From DATKMS01 sp041497995 (GTDB lineage Bacteria; Desulfobacterota; Binatia; HRBIN30), in contig JBGQHM010000009.1 in the NCBI GenBank assembly GCA_041497995.1, forward strand, positions 1-41,535: a DNA stretch of 41,535 nt. Reading direction: 5' to 3'. Made by a program: the position numbers and the translations under genes. The notes under the pieces were generated by a model. That model did not search any database, was not told the DNA's origin, and was given only the letters and a program-made list of their open reading frames with translations. This document shows positions 33,997 through 41,535 of this stretch, in pieces; positions within the stretch are counted from its first letter, which is position 1, and each line of letters opens with the position of its first letter.

Positions 33997-35511
33997 ATGC
34001 AAGCGGGACTTCCAATTTTTGAATATCTGAATGCCATCTACCGTTACCGATTGGTGGCAATATGTACGGTGGTGGTAGGGCTGATCATCACCGTGACGAC
34101 GGTGCGTGTGCTGCCAGACGTGTTTGCCTCGACTACCCTGATCATGGTCGAGCCACAGGACGTGCCGGAAAGCTACGTGAGGGCTACCATGACGGAGCGC
34201 TTGGAGAAGCGGCTACAAGCGATGAGCCAGGAGGTCCTGAGCCGCAGCCGTCTGGAGGGCATCATCAACGATTTTGGTCTGTACCCGGAGCTGCGTCAGC
34301 AAGGTGTGCCCATCGAGCGCATCGTGGAGTCGATGCGTCGCAAGGTCAACGTGCAGGTGTACGCAACGGACAACGCCTTCCGTATTTCATACGAGGGTGG
34401 CGACCCGGCCACCGTGCAGCAAGTCACGGCCCGCCTCGCGAGCCACTACATTGACGAGAACCTTCGCATTCGCGAGGAGCATGTCACCGGCACAACCGAG
34501 TTCATGGAAAGCGAGCTTGAGAAGGCCAAGCACCAACTCGAAGTTCAGGAAGCTCAGGTCCAAGTGTTCAAGGAGAAACACATGGGCGAGCTCCCCGAGC
34601 AACGCGAGACCAACATGCGAGCGTTGGAAGGCAGCCGAATCCAGCTGCAGACGGTCAGTACTGCGCTATCCGCCGCCATGGAAAGAAAGCTTTTGCTCGA
34701 CAAGCAGGTGGCCGACGCGCGCTCGGCCCGGTCGCTCCGCATCGGCACGGACGGCCAACCAGCGGCCGAGAGCCCCAGCGCGCGGCTCAGACAGTTGGAA
34801 GCGCAGCGGCTCGACCTGCAGGGACGCTACACGCGTGAGCACCCGGACGTGATCCAGGTCGAAAGCCAGATTGCACGCCTGCGGGCCGAGTTGGGTGCAC
34901 CGGACGACGGCGGCACCGCGACCGTGGACCCGCTGATTCCTCCGGATCTCGCGCGCGCCGTGCTCCAAGCGCAGACGGAAATCACCCGGCTGAAGGAGGA
35001 CAACGAGCGCCTGAAAAAGGCAATCGAGACATACCAAGAACGCGTTGAGAATGCCTTCGTGCGCGAGCAGGAGCTGCAGGGACTCACGCGTGACTACGAA
35101 GTCACACACCGGAAGTACCAGACGCTGCTGGACAAGAAGCTCGAGGCGCAGCTGTCACAGAGTTTGGAGCGGCGCCAGAAGGCCGAGCGCTTCCGCGTGA
35201 TTGACCCCGCGAGCCGCCCACAATCGCCCACTCGCCCGAATCGGCAGCTCCTCATGCTCGGCGGCGCCGGCGCCAGCCTTGGCCTTGCTCTGTTCTTGCC
35301 GATCCTTCTCTGGCAGTTGGACACCTCGTTTCACCTTCCAGAAGAATGCGCCGCGTCCGGGCTGCCGGTGCTCGCGGTGATCTCGCGCGTGCACACGGTG
35401 GATGTGGACCAGCGGCTGCGACGATACCGGATGCGAGTGTTGGGGTTCACCGCGCTCGGGCTCCTTGTCGGCCTCGGTGGTGCGACGGCCTATGCAAAGT
35501 TTGTATTCTGA
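33997..35511 (+). CDS. polysaccharide chain-length determinant (Wzz-like, XrtA type)
   Basis: The 504-residue inner-membrane protein has a first membrane segment at about residues 17-37, a long periplasmic region with coiled coils (about 150-230 and 310-400), a PxxP-type segment before a second membrane segment (RPQSPTRPNRQLLMLGGAGASL) and a third one close to the C-terminus (VLGFTALGLLVGLGGATAYA). It matches the exosortase-linked chain-length family (TIGR03007) in length. It has no cytoplasmic kinase domain; the separate kinase follows 96 bases downstream. It controls polymer length and links to the Wza-like exporter. Confidence 0.88.
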   Translation: MQAGLPIFEYLNAIYRYRLVAICTVVVGLIITVTTVRVLPDVFASTTLIMVEPQDVPESYVRATMTERLEKRLQAMSQEVLSRSRLEGIINDFGLYPELRQQGVPIERIVESMRRKVNVQVYATDNAFRISYEGGDPATVQQVTARLASHYIDENLRIREEHVTGTTEFMESELEKAKHQLEVQEAQVQVFKEKHMGELPEQRETNMRALEGSRIQLQTVSTALSAAMERKLLLDKQVADARSARSLRIGTDGQPAAESPSARLRQLEAQRLDLQGRYTREHPDVIQVESQIARLRAELGAPDDGGTATVDPLIPPDLARAVLQAQTEITRLKEDNERLKKAIETYQERVENAFVREQELQGLTRDYEVTHRKYQTLLDKKLEAQLSQSLERRQKAERFRVIDPASRPQSPTRPNRQLLMLGGAGASLGLALFLPILLWQLDTSFHLPEECAASGLPVLAVISRVHTVDVDQRLRRYRMRVLGFTALGLLVGLGGATAYAKFVF

Positions 35512-35607
35512 TGACACGCTCGCTGCCCTGCCGCGTGTATCAGGGGGGCGTGGGTTGGCGTTGCGCGGCGCATTCCGGCAAGCATTTCCTGGTGTGATCG
35601 GTCAGCG

Positions 35608-36528
35608 ATGAGTGAAATCTTCGAGGCGCTGCAAAAGGCGCAACGCGAAGCCGACTCGAAAGCTGCGAGCGCGTCGGCTGACGATCGGGGTGCGGCCGAT
35701 GCGGCGGAGCCGACAGTGGTTGCAGGCAGTAATGGTGCACGCCCGGCAGCGGTAGCCCCATCGGCGACTGCTTCCCGGAAGGCCCGTTTCACCTGGCGAC
35801 CACGGTGGTGGCGTGTCGCGAGCCGCAACGGCAAGGCGCCCCAAGACTCTCCGGTACTGATCTCGCCCCGCCAGCGCAGCCCCATCAGCGAGCAGTTCCG
35901 TGTGCTGCGCACGCGCATCGAGACCGCCGGTCCAGGCTGCCTCATGGTTACCAGCGCGCTCGATCAGGAGGGCAAAACCCTGTGCGCGACCAACCTCGCC
36001 ATTGCGTTGTCGATGAGCATCGGAGCAGGTGTCGTGCTGGTGGACGCCGACCTGCGGCATCCCTCTGTTGCCCCAGGGCTCGGGCTGCGCAATCACCCCG
36101 GTCTCGTCGACTACCTGTTGGAGGAAGCAGACTGGCGGGACTGTCTCCAACCGACTGAGTATGAGCGTTTGCAAGTGATACCGGCGGGGAGGGGCTCGGC
36201 GATGTCAACCGAGCTGCTGGGCTCAGAGCGCATGAGCGCCTTGACCACCGAGCTCAAGTCATGCTTTCCCAAACACTTCCTCGTCTTCGATGCGCCACCG
36301 TTGCTCCTGACCGCCGATCCACTCGTTCTTGCGCGCCACATGGACCACGTCGTGCTCGTGGTGCGGGCTGGTGTCACGCCACGTGAGGCGGTGTTGAAGG
36401 CCGTCCAGGGATTGGGTGCGGACCGCTTCCTCGGCGCGATCTTCAATGACGCAACCGAGAATCTGTCACACTACTATTACTACAACGGACGGTATCCATA
36501 CGGCGAAGAGATCGAGCCCCATCGATGA
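35608..36528 (+). CDS. XrtA-associated tyrosine autokinase (CpsD/CapB type)
   Basis: The 306-residue BY-kinase has a low-complexity Ala-rich N-terminus, SPISEQFRVLRTRIE, a Walker A in the form SALDQEGKT (the usual form is nearer to SxxPGEGKT), Walker A' VVLVDADLRHP and a Walker B-like FLVFDAPPLL. Four tyrosines in a row plus two more in the C-terminal tail (SHYYYYNGRYPYG) are the expected autophosphorylation cluster. It phosphorylates itself and, with the chain-length protein, drives polymer export cycles. Its stop overlaps the ATG of the deacetylase (ATGA). Confidence 0.9.
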   Translation: MSEIFEALQKAQREADSKAASASADDRGAADAAEPTVVAGSNGARPAAVAPSATASRKARFTWRPRWWRVASRNGKAPQDSPVLISPRQRSPISEQFRVLRTRIETAGPGCLMVTSALDQEGKTLCATNLAIALSMSIGAGVVLVDADLRHPSVAPGLGLRNHPGLVDYLLEEADWRDCLQPTEYERLQVIPAGRGSAMSTELLGSERMSALTTELKSCFPKHFLVFDAPPLLLTADPLVLARHMDHVVLVVRAGVTPREAVLKAVQGLGADRFLGAIFNDATENLSHYYYYNGRYPYGEEIEPHR

Positions 36529-37415
36529 CCGACGATCCGCCGACCATCGTCAACGCGCTGACAATTGATGTAGAGGAATACTTCCACCCCAATGCGATGG
36601 ATGCGGCCGTGCTACCCGAGCAGTGGGACGCGCTGCCGCATCGGGTCGAACAGAATACGTATCGCGTTTTGGACCTGCTGAGCGAGTTCGAGACGCGGGG
36701 CACGTTCTTCGTCCTCGGATGGGTGGCGGAGCGGTGGCCCCATCTGGTCAAGGAAATTGCTCGCCGCGGGCACGAGGTCGCGAGCCACGGCTATGCGCAC
36801 CGCTTGGTCTACAAGCTGGGGCCCGCCGGCTTTCGCGCCGACGTGATCCGTGGCAAACGCATTCTCGAGGACTGCCAAGGCCGGGCAGTCAACGGTTTCC
36901 GGGCGGCAAGCTGGTCGATCATCGCAAGCACGCCGTGGGCCTTCGACGTGTTGATAGAGGAGGGCTTTCAGTACGACTCGAGCGTCTTTCCGATCCGTCA
37001 CGACATCTACGGTATTCCGGGCTTCAGCCGATTTCCGGTGAAGGTGCGGTGCCGTGCGGGCGAGATCTGGGAGATCCCTCCATCGACGGTTCGATTGTTC
37101 GGTAACAATTGGCCCGTAGCGGGTGGTGGCTACTTTCGACTGTTCCCGTACGCCGTGACCCGACGGGCGATCACCCACATCACCGAGCACGACCGAGCGC
37201 CGGCAATGGTCTACCTGCATCCGTGGGAGCTCGACGGCGACCAACCGCGCCTGCAGGCGAGCCGCACCGCGCGCCTGCGCCAGTATGTCAATCTCGACGC
37301 AACCGAGCCGAGACTGCGCCGCCTGCTCACGGACTTCCGCTTCGCACCCATCTGCGAGGCGATGAAGGTGCTTGCCGATTCCGCCCCGACACTCCAGGCC
37401 GGTGCGAGCGGATGA
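36525..37415 (+). CDS. XrtA-associated polysaccharide deacetylase
   Basis: The 296-residue NodB-type enzyme has catalytic Asp15 in ALTIDVEEYFH, the metal His pair in HEVASHGYAH, and the DUF3473-like C-terminal part (GYFRLFPYAVTRRAI, VYLHPWELD) found in exosortase-linked deacetylases (TIGR03006). It removes acetyl groups from a polysaccharide, probably the exported one. No signal peptide is present, so it acts in the cytoplasm or on lipid-linked units at the inner face. It is coupled to the tyrosine kinase gene. Confidence 0.9.
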   Translation: MTDDPPTIVNALTIDVEEYFHPNAMDAAVLPEQWDALPHRVEQNTYRVLDLLSEFETRGTFFVLGWVAERWPHLVKEIARRGHEVASHGYAHRLVYKLGPAGFRADVIRGKRILEDCQGRAVNGFRAASWSIIASTPWAFDVLIEEGFQYDSSVFPIRHDIYGIPGFSRFPVKVRCRAGEIWEIPPSTVRLFGNNWPVAGGGYFRLFPYAVTRRAITHITEHDRAPAMVYLHPWELDGDQPRLQASRTARLRQYVNLDATEPRLRRLLTDFRFAPICEAMKVLADSAPTLQAGASG

Positions 37416-37491
37416 CGGGCTCTCTCCATCAAGCGCACGAACCGCGCGACGCCGACTGGGGGTCTGCTTCGCCCGAGCTGGGTGGCCGCAA

Positions 37492-38742
37492 GTGAACATC
37501 AGACGCCGTGCAGGGCGCTGCTGGATGGCTGCCGCACTGGTGAGCGAACTGACTCTGGGACTGGCAACGCGTGCGGCTGCCAACCCACTCACCGTCGCCC
37601 CTGGGGTTTTCGTGAGCGAGGAGTACAACGACAACATCTTCTTTCAGCCTCAAAAGGTCGATGACTATATTACCGTCGTAGGGTTCAGGCTGAACGTCGG
37701 CTATCAGACGCAGTCGTCCAATACGACGCTCTCCCTCGGCGTCTCCGGAAACTATTTTGCCCGCCGAACCGTCGCAACCGTCGATCTCGCGCAGGGACAG
37801 TCGTTGCGATCCTCCACTTCCTACAGATACTCGGAGCGCCTGTCGTTCACGATCAACGAGCGGCTCGCCCGCCTGAACAGCAGCGCCCGCGGTCTCGGGT
37901 TCATCAACTCCGGAGGAACAACGACCGGCGATGTAACTGCTCAGGACCCTGCGCAAGTGAACCCGGGCGATGTCAATCTCCTGCTGCCTAGTGGGAGTGC
38001 ATTGACGAACTCGTTCGGTCTGACGGCCAGCTATCTCCTTGCCCCCCTCTGGACGGGAGGGCTGAGCTACACCAACGGGGTCAGCAACTTCACGGACCCA
38101 AACTCGACCAACCTCACCAACAGAGTCGGTGGGCATCTGTCCTACCAGTGGAGCGAACCGCTGTCCCTCAACGGCAACTACACCTACTCGCGTTTCAACG
38201 CGAGCAACGCGCCTGATTCGGAGGGTCACACAGTGACCGTGGGGGCGGGATATACACCCGCGCCACTCTGGTCGATGTTCGGTTCGGTCGGAGCCTCGCT
38301 GAACCGTTCGGTAGGCAGCAGCAATACGTCGACGCGTACGAGCGCCGCATTCAGCCTCGGGCTCGACAGACAGTTTGAACGATCGTCCTTGTCATTGGGG
38401 GCGCAGCAGGGGCTCACGCCGAGCGCCGGCATCGCGGGTGCGTCGACCACCATCGGCGGGTACGTGAGCTATGACATTCAACTGACCGAGTACCTCAGCG
38501 GCGCGCTGCACTCGAGCTACAGCAACTTCGACACCACGAGTGGTAGCTTCGACGTCTACCAGGTACGCGCCGCGTTGTTCTATCCGGTGTGGCGGAACAT
38601 CACTGCGGCGTTGGTCTATGCCTACCGCCGCCGCGATTCCAGCCAATCGATATCAAACACGCTGCAAGCAGGCACGGTCGACGGGAACATCGTGCTCATT
38701 CAGGTCGGCACGACTTTCCAACTCTGGCAACTCGATGTCTGA
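37492..38742 (+). CDS. XrtA-associated outer-membrane beta-barrel protein
   Basis: The 416-residue protein has a signal peptide (WMAAALVSELTLGLATRAAA) then PLTVAPGVFVSEEYNDNIFF, a start typical of beta-barrel proteins of exosortase-linked loci (TIGR03016 type). The rest is rich in alternating Ser, Thr, Asn and aromatic residues (SLSLGAQQ, YRYSERLSFTINE, NGNYTYSRFNASN), as in outer-membrane strands, and it ends FQLWQLDV with an aliphatic C-terminus. The start is a GTG at 37492, since an ATG further upstream overlaps the deacetylase gene. It may be the outer-membrane port or an accessory for the polysaccharide. Confidence 0.82.
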   Translation: MNIRRRAGRCWMAAALVSELTLGLATRAAANPLTVAPGVFVSEEYNDNIFFQPQKVDDYITVVGFRLNVGYQTQSSNTTLSLGVSGNYFARRTVATVDLAQGQSLRSSTSYRYSERLSFTINERLARLNSSARGLGFINSGGTTTGDVTAQDPAQVNPGDVNLLLPSGSALTNSFGLTASYLLAPLWTGGLSYTNGVSNFTDPNSTNLTNRVGGHLSYQWSEPLSLNGNYTYSRFNASNAPDSEGHTVTVGAGYTPAPLWSMFGSVGASLNRSVGSSNTSTRTSAAFSLGLDRQFERSSLSLGAQQGLTPSAGIAGASTTIGGYVSYDIQLTEYLSGALHSSYSNFDTTSGSFDVYQVRAALFYPVWRNITAALVYAYRRRDSSQSISNTLQAGTVDGNIVLIQVGTTFQLWQLDV

Positions 38743-38805
38743 GGAAGTGGTCTGGCGAGCGGTAGCACCTGGTGACGCGACACCGGGGCTGGGCGATCAG
38801 TTGCT

Positions 38806-39954
38806 ATGAAGATTCTTTCCGTCGTTGGTGCACGCCCGAATTTCGTCAAGATCGCTCCGATCCTTCGGGCGCTGGCTGCCGCCAAGGTATCGGGGCGGCA
38901 CAATGAGTCCGTGCTGGTACACACCGAGCAGCACTACGACGACAACATGTCCGCCGCTTTTTTTGCCGACCTGAGGATCGAGCGCCCGCAGTATACGCTC
39001 GGAGTCGGCTCTGGCACACATGCCGTGCAAACCGCCGAGATCATGCGCCGCTTCGAGCCGGTGGTCATCGACGAGCGCCCGGACCTGGTCCTCGTCGTTG
39101 GCGACGTCAACTCGACCGTGGCCTGCGCGCTCACCGCCGCCAAACTCGGTGTGCGGGTGGCGCACGTCGAAGCGGGGCTCCGCAGCTTCGACCGCAGCAT
39201 GCCGGAGGAGATCAATCGCATCGCGACGGATGCGCTTTCCGAGTACCTGTTCACCACCGAAGAGGCGGCGAATGCGAACCTGCAGCGCGAAGGCCATCCA
39301 GCCGAGCAGATCTTCTTCGTCGGCAATGTCATGATCGACTCGCTTCTGGCCTGCCGGCGTCTGGCGGAGCGCTCACAAGTGCTCGAACGACTCGGGCTGA
39401 CTCGGGACTCCTACGGGCGTGACTACGCGCTGGTGACCATGCATCGCCCAAGCAATGTAGATGCGCCCGACAAGTTGAGCGCCTTGCTGGGAGCCTTTTC
39501 CGATCTCGCCTGGGAGATCCCGGTGATCTTCCCGGTCCATCCGCGGACACGGAAGCGCATTGAGGAGTTCGGTCTGACGCACTTCGTCCATCCGATGCTG
39601 CAGCCCGGGGGCTCCGCAGTTATCTGTCCCGGACGCATTAGTTTGTTGGAGCCAATCGGATACATTGACTTCCTGCGCCTCATGTCGGGCGCGCGAGTTG
39701 TGCTCACCGATTCCGGAGGTATGCAGGAAGAGACGACCTGTCTGGGGGTGCCATGCTTGACGCTGCGGGAGAATACGGAACGGCCGGTGACGTTGACGGC
39801 CGGCACTAGCACGCTCGTCGGTGCCGACCCGGCCCGCATCCTGGCTGGCGCGCACGGCGCCCTCCAAAACGGCAAGCGTCCTCTGACCCTGCCACCGCTG
39901 TGGGACGGCCGGGCCGCAGAGCGCATCGTGCGTACCTTGTATGAGCGACTGTGA
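38806..39954 (+). CDS. wecB: non-hydrolysing UDP-GlcNAc 2-epimerase
   Basis: The 382-residue enzyme interconverts UDP-GlcNAc and UDP-ManNAc in the cytoplasm. Seen: VGARPNFVKIAPI, TEQHYDDNMSAAFF, VLVVGDVNSTVA, VAHVEAGLRSFDRSMPEEINR, TMHRPSNVD, FPVHPRTRKRI, and LTDSGGMQEETTCLGVPCLTLRENTERP. All substrate-binding motifs are present. Its place in the locus implies that the exopolysaccharide contains ManNAc or a derivative such as ManNAcA. Its end overlaps the FemAB-like gene by 14 bases. Confidence 0.92.
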   Translation: MKILSVVGARPNFVKIAPILRALAAAKVSGRHNESVLVHTEQHYDDNMSAAFFADLRIERPQYTLGVGSGTHAVQTAEIMRRFEPVVIDERPDLVLVVGDVNSTVACALTAAKLGVRVAHVEAGLRSFDRSMPEEINRIATDALSEYLFTTEEAANANLQREGHPAEQIFFVGNVMIDSLLACRRLAERSQVLERLGLTRDSYGRDYALVTMHRPSNVDAPDKLSALLGAFSDLAWEIPVIFPVHPRTRKRIEEFGLTHFVHPMLQPGGSAVICPGRISLLEPIGYIDFLRLMSGARVVLTDSGGMQEETTCLGVPCLTLRENTERPVTLTAGTSTLVGADPARILAGAHGALQNGKRPLTLPPLWDGRAAERIVRTLYERL

Positions 39955-41065
39955 GACGACGCCGCCGGCCGGGTTGATGCGAACTGGCCGGGCTGTGACA
40001 TCCTCGGCCGTGAGCCCCGCGGTCGCGCCGGTCACGGTCGCTGACTACCGCGGCGAACGTGACGAGTGGGATGCGTTTGTGCGGCGCGCTCCTGGCGGTA
40101 CGTTTTTCCACCTCACCGGCTGGAAGGATGTGCTCGAAGAGGCGTTCGGCTTCACCTCCCGCTATCTGGTGGCGCGCCGCGCGACGGAGTTGGTCGGTGT
40201 TCTGCCGCTGTTCGAGCTGCGCTCACCGCTGGCGGGCCGCTCTCTGCTCTCTGTGCCCTTCGCTGTCGAGGGCGGCGTCTGCAGCGGCGATGACGAGGCG
40301 CGAGGCGCATTGGAAGAAGCGGCGTGTGCGTTGGCGCGCCGCACCGGAGCTCGTTCCCTGGAGCTGCGAGACGGGCTGGAAGGGCCTGGCTTTCACATCC
40401 GCGAAGGGGTGTACTTCCGCTTCCGCCGCGACCTTGCCGATACTGACGAGGAGAACTTCGCTGCGATCCGTCGCAAGCAGAGGCGGATGGTGCGCGTCGG
40501 CCAGCAGAGCGGGCTGGTTGCCCGCGTCACCAACGATGATTTGAAGGTCTTCTTCGATCTGTACGCGCGCAGCGTGCGCCATCTCGGTACGCCGGTCTTC
40601 GCGCAACGGTACTTCCGCCTCTTGCTCGAGCGTTTTCCCCGCGACTGCTTCCTGCTGACCGTCTGGCACGGCGACCAGCCGGCGGCAGCTGTCATGAGCT
40701 TCTTCTTCAATGATACGGTGCTCCCGTACTACGCAGGGAGCCGGCACGAGCTCTTCCGCTACGCGGTCAACGACTTCATGTACTGGGAGCTGATGCGTAG
40801 CGCTCGCGAACGTGGAGCGCGCGCCTTCGACTTCGGCCGCAGCAAGAAGGGCACGGGCGCGTACGACTTCAAGTGTCATTGGGGGTTCGAGCCGGAGCCG
40901 CTGCGCTACCGCGTGTACACACCCGACGGCGCCCCGGTGCAAGCCCACACGGCGAATGACGGCCACGTACAAACGTTGCGGCGCATCTGGCAGCGCTTGC
41001 CCCTCGGACTCACCAAGCTCGTGGGGCCATCGATCATTCGCCACTATGGAGCCTATTACACGTGA
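39941..41065 (+). CDS. XrtA-associated FemAB-like acyltransferase
   Basis: The protein has a GNAT/FemAB-type fold: DEWDAFVRRAPGGTFFHLTGWKDVLEEAFG, LFELRSPLAGRSLLSVPF, EENFAAIRRKQRRMVRVGQQ, LLERFPRDCFLLTVWHGDQPAAAVMSFFF, and FDFGRSKKGTGAYDFKCHWGFEPEPL, which mark the exosortase-linked FemAB family (TIGR03019). FemAB enzymes use aminoacyl-tRNA or acyl donors; here it may decorate the polysaccharide. The start at 39941 overlaps the epimerase stop; a GTG at 40010 is a good alternative, as homology begins only after it. A hairpin follows at 41070. Confidence 0.87.
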   Translation: MSDCETTPPAGLMRTGRAVTSSAVSPAVAPVTVADYRGERDEWDAFVRRAPGGTFFHLTGWKDVLEEAFGFTSRYLVARRATELVGVLPLFELRSPLAGRSLLSVPFAVEGGVCSGDDEARGALEEAACALARRTGARSLELRDGLEGPGFHIREGVYFRFRRDLADTDEENFAAIRRKQRRMVRVGQQSGLVARVTNDDLKVFFDLYARSVRHLGTPVFAQRYFRLLLERFPRDCFLLTVWHGDQPAAAVMSFFFNDTVLPYYAGSRHELFRYAVNDFMYWELMRSARERGARAFDFGRSKKGTGAYDFKCHWGFEPEPLRYRVYTPDGAPVQAHTANDGHVQTLRRIWQRLPLGLTKLVGPSIIRHYGAYYT

Positions 41066-41069
41066 AGCG

Positions 41070-41090
41070 CGGCGCGACCTCCTCGCGCCG
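41070..41090. terminator. hairpin after the FemAB-like gene
   Basis: CGGCGCGA/TCGCGCCG, an 8-bp stem with loop CCTCC, begins five bases after the stop at 41065. There is no T-run. It may end the main polysaccharide transcript. The 259 bases from here to 41324 show no gene I can support. Confidence 0.4.
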
Positions 41091-41324
41091 TTCGCATACG
41101 CGAGCGTCCGATTCCGCTGGCTGCTGACCAGACGACGGCTGGCACCGACGTGCTCAGGTGGATTCAAAAGCTCATGTGCGTTGCGATGGACGTTGGGCGG
41201 ATAGCACAGGCCAGCGCAGTATCGGCGCTGGGCCTCATGACGACGTGCGCGGCGATCGACGCATTGCATCAGACGACGCTTGCGCGGCTCGCTCAAGGTA
41301 ATCTCAGCTAGGGTCGGACCCTTC

Positions 41325-41535
41325 ATGCGTATCCTCTATCTTGCCCACCGCATCCCGTACCCGCCAACCCGCCGGAGCCAAGCAGCGTCCCCGGGCGGCA
41401 GGCGTGGGTGCCGTGATGGCGCTCCACTCCGCGCGCGGGTGGCTCGTCCCTGGCGGCGCGACGGTGGTGATCGCGGTGAGCGCGGCCCTGTCACGCACCG
41501 GCTTGGTGCCCGTCCCCGGCGCCCTCGGCGCGGCC
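41325..41535 (+). CDS. start of a TIGR03087-like sugar transferase gene, partial
   Basis: ATG 41325 begins MRILYLAHRIPYPP, the exact type of N-terminus seen in the exosortase-linked sugar transferase family that commonly follows FemAB in these loci. After about 14 residues (near 41366) the frame turns into an Arg/Gly/Pro-rich string unlike the family, where NKGDKIR-like residues are expected. From about 41366 another frame reads a plausible hydrophobic peptide (MALHSARGWLVPGGAT, VVIAVSAALSRTG). Either the gene is broken or the last 170 bases come from elsewhere. An 11-base palindrome GGGTCGGACCC (41311-41321) lies just before the ATG, and no ribosome site is visible. Confidence 0.5.
   Translation, partial: MRILYLAHRIPYPPTRRSQAASPGGRRGCRDGAPLRARVARPWRRDGGDRGERGPVTHRLGARPRRPRRG

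Overview
The window looks like a chromosomal segment of a GC-rich, Gram-negative, uncultivated bacterium of the former Deltaproteobacteria type. Candidatus Binatota/Binatia is my best guess. The grounds are an outer-membrane export lipoprotein and a beta-barrel protein, two sigma-54 activators, XrtA-type exopolysaccharide genes, and a DUF3604 protein carrying a paired EF-hand (dockerin-like) module of a kind I associate with that group. The taxonomic call is inference; no rRNA or tRNA gene is seen.

Region 1 (1-7000): the tail of a UreH/nickel-permease-like membrane protein and a coupled small secreted protein, a convergent SDR oxidoreductase, a phosphoglycolate-phosphatase-like HAD enzyme, then a DUF3604 lipoprotein, a parvulin-type peptidyl-prolyl isomerase and a HupE/UreJ membrane protein in tight order. 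The last is closed by a nested inverted repeat with a T-run. Region 2 (7000-11200): SufT and DUF971 on the minus strand, divergent from a membrane histidine kinase and its sigma-54-type response regulator. Region 3 (11200-17350): a minus-strand stress block of otsA, otsB, a DUF5752 gene, a TreT-like trehalose synthase, a divergent superoxide dismutase and an OmpA-like protein, with a possible small zinc-ribbon gene upstream.

Region 4 (17500-25750): a three-gene set (ThDP enzyme, extended SDR, classical SDR), a ribbon-helix-helix/PIN toxin-antitoxin pair beside a broken DUF481 gene, a DUF374 acyltransferase and a second DUF3604 protein with EF-hands. Region 5 (25800-41535): the XrtA/PEP-CTERM-associated exopolysaccharide locus. 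prsK-prsR read leftward. A Crp/Fnr regulator and then ATPase, sugar transferase, Wza-like exporter, chain-length protein, tyrosine autokinase, polysaccharide deacetylase, beta-barrel protein, UDP-GlcNAc 2-epimerase and FemAB-like genes read rightward. The window ends just after the start of a sugar-transferase-like gene whose recognisable sequence stops abruptly. Neither the exosortase nor any PEP-CTERM substrate lies in the window.

Functionally, the window combines envelope polysaccharide production and its regulation with compatible-solute (trehalose or related glucoside) synthesis and periplasmic or secreted PHP-like hydrolases of unknown substrate. The most open questions are the DUF3604-PpiC-HupE unit, the DUF5752-containing trehalose operon, the altered superoxide dismutase active site and the twin palindromes in front of the Crp/Fnr gene.
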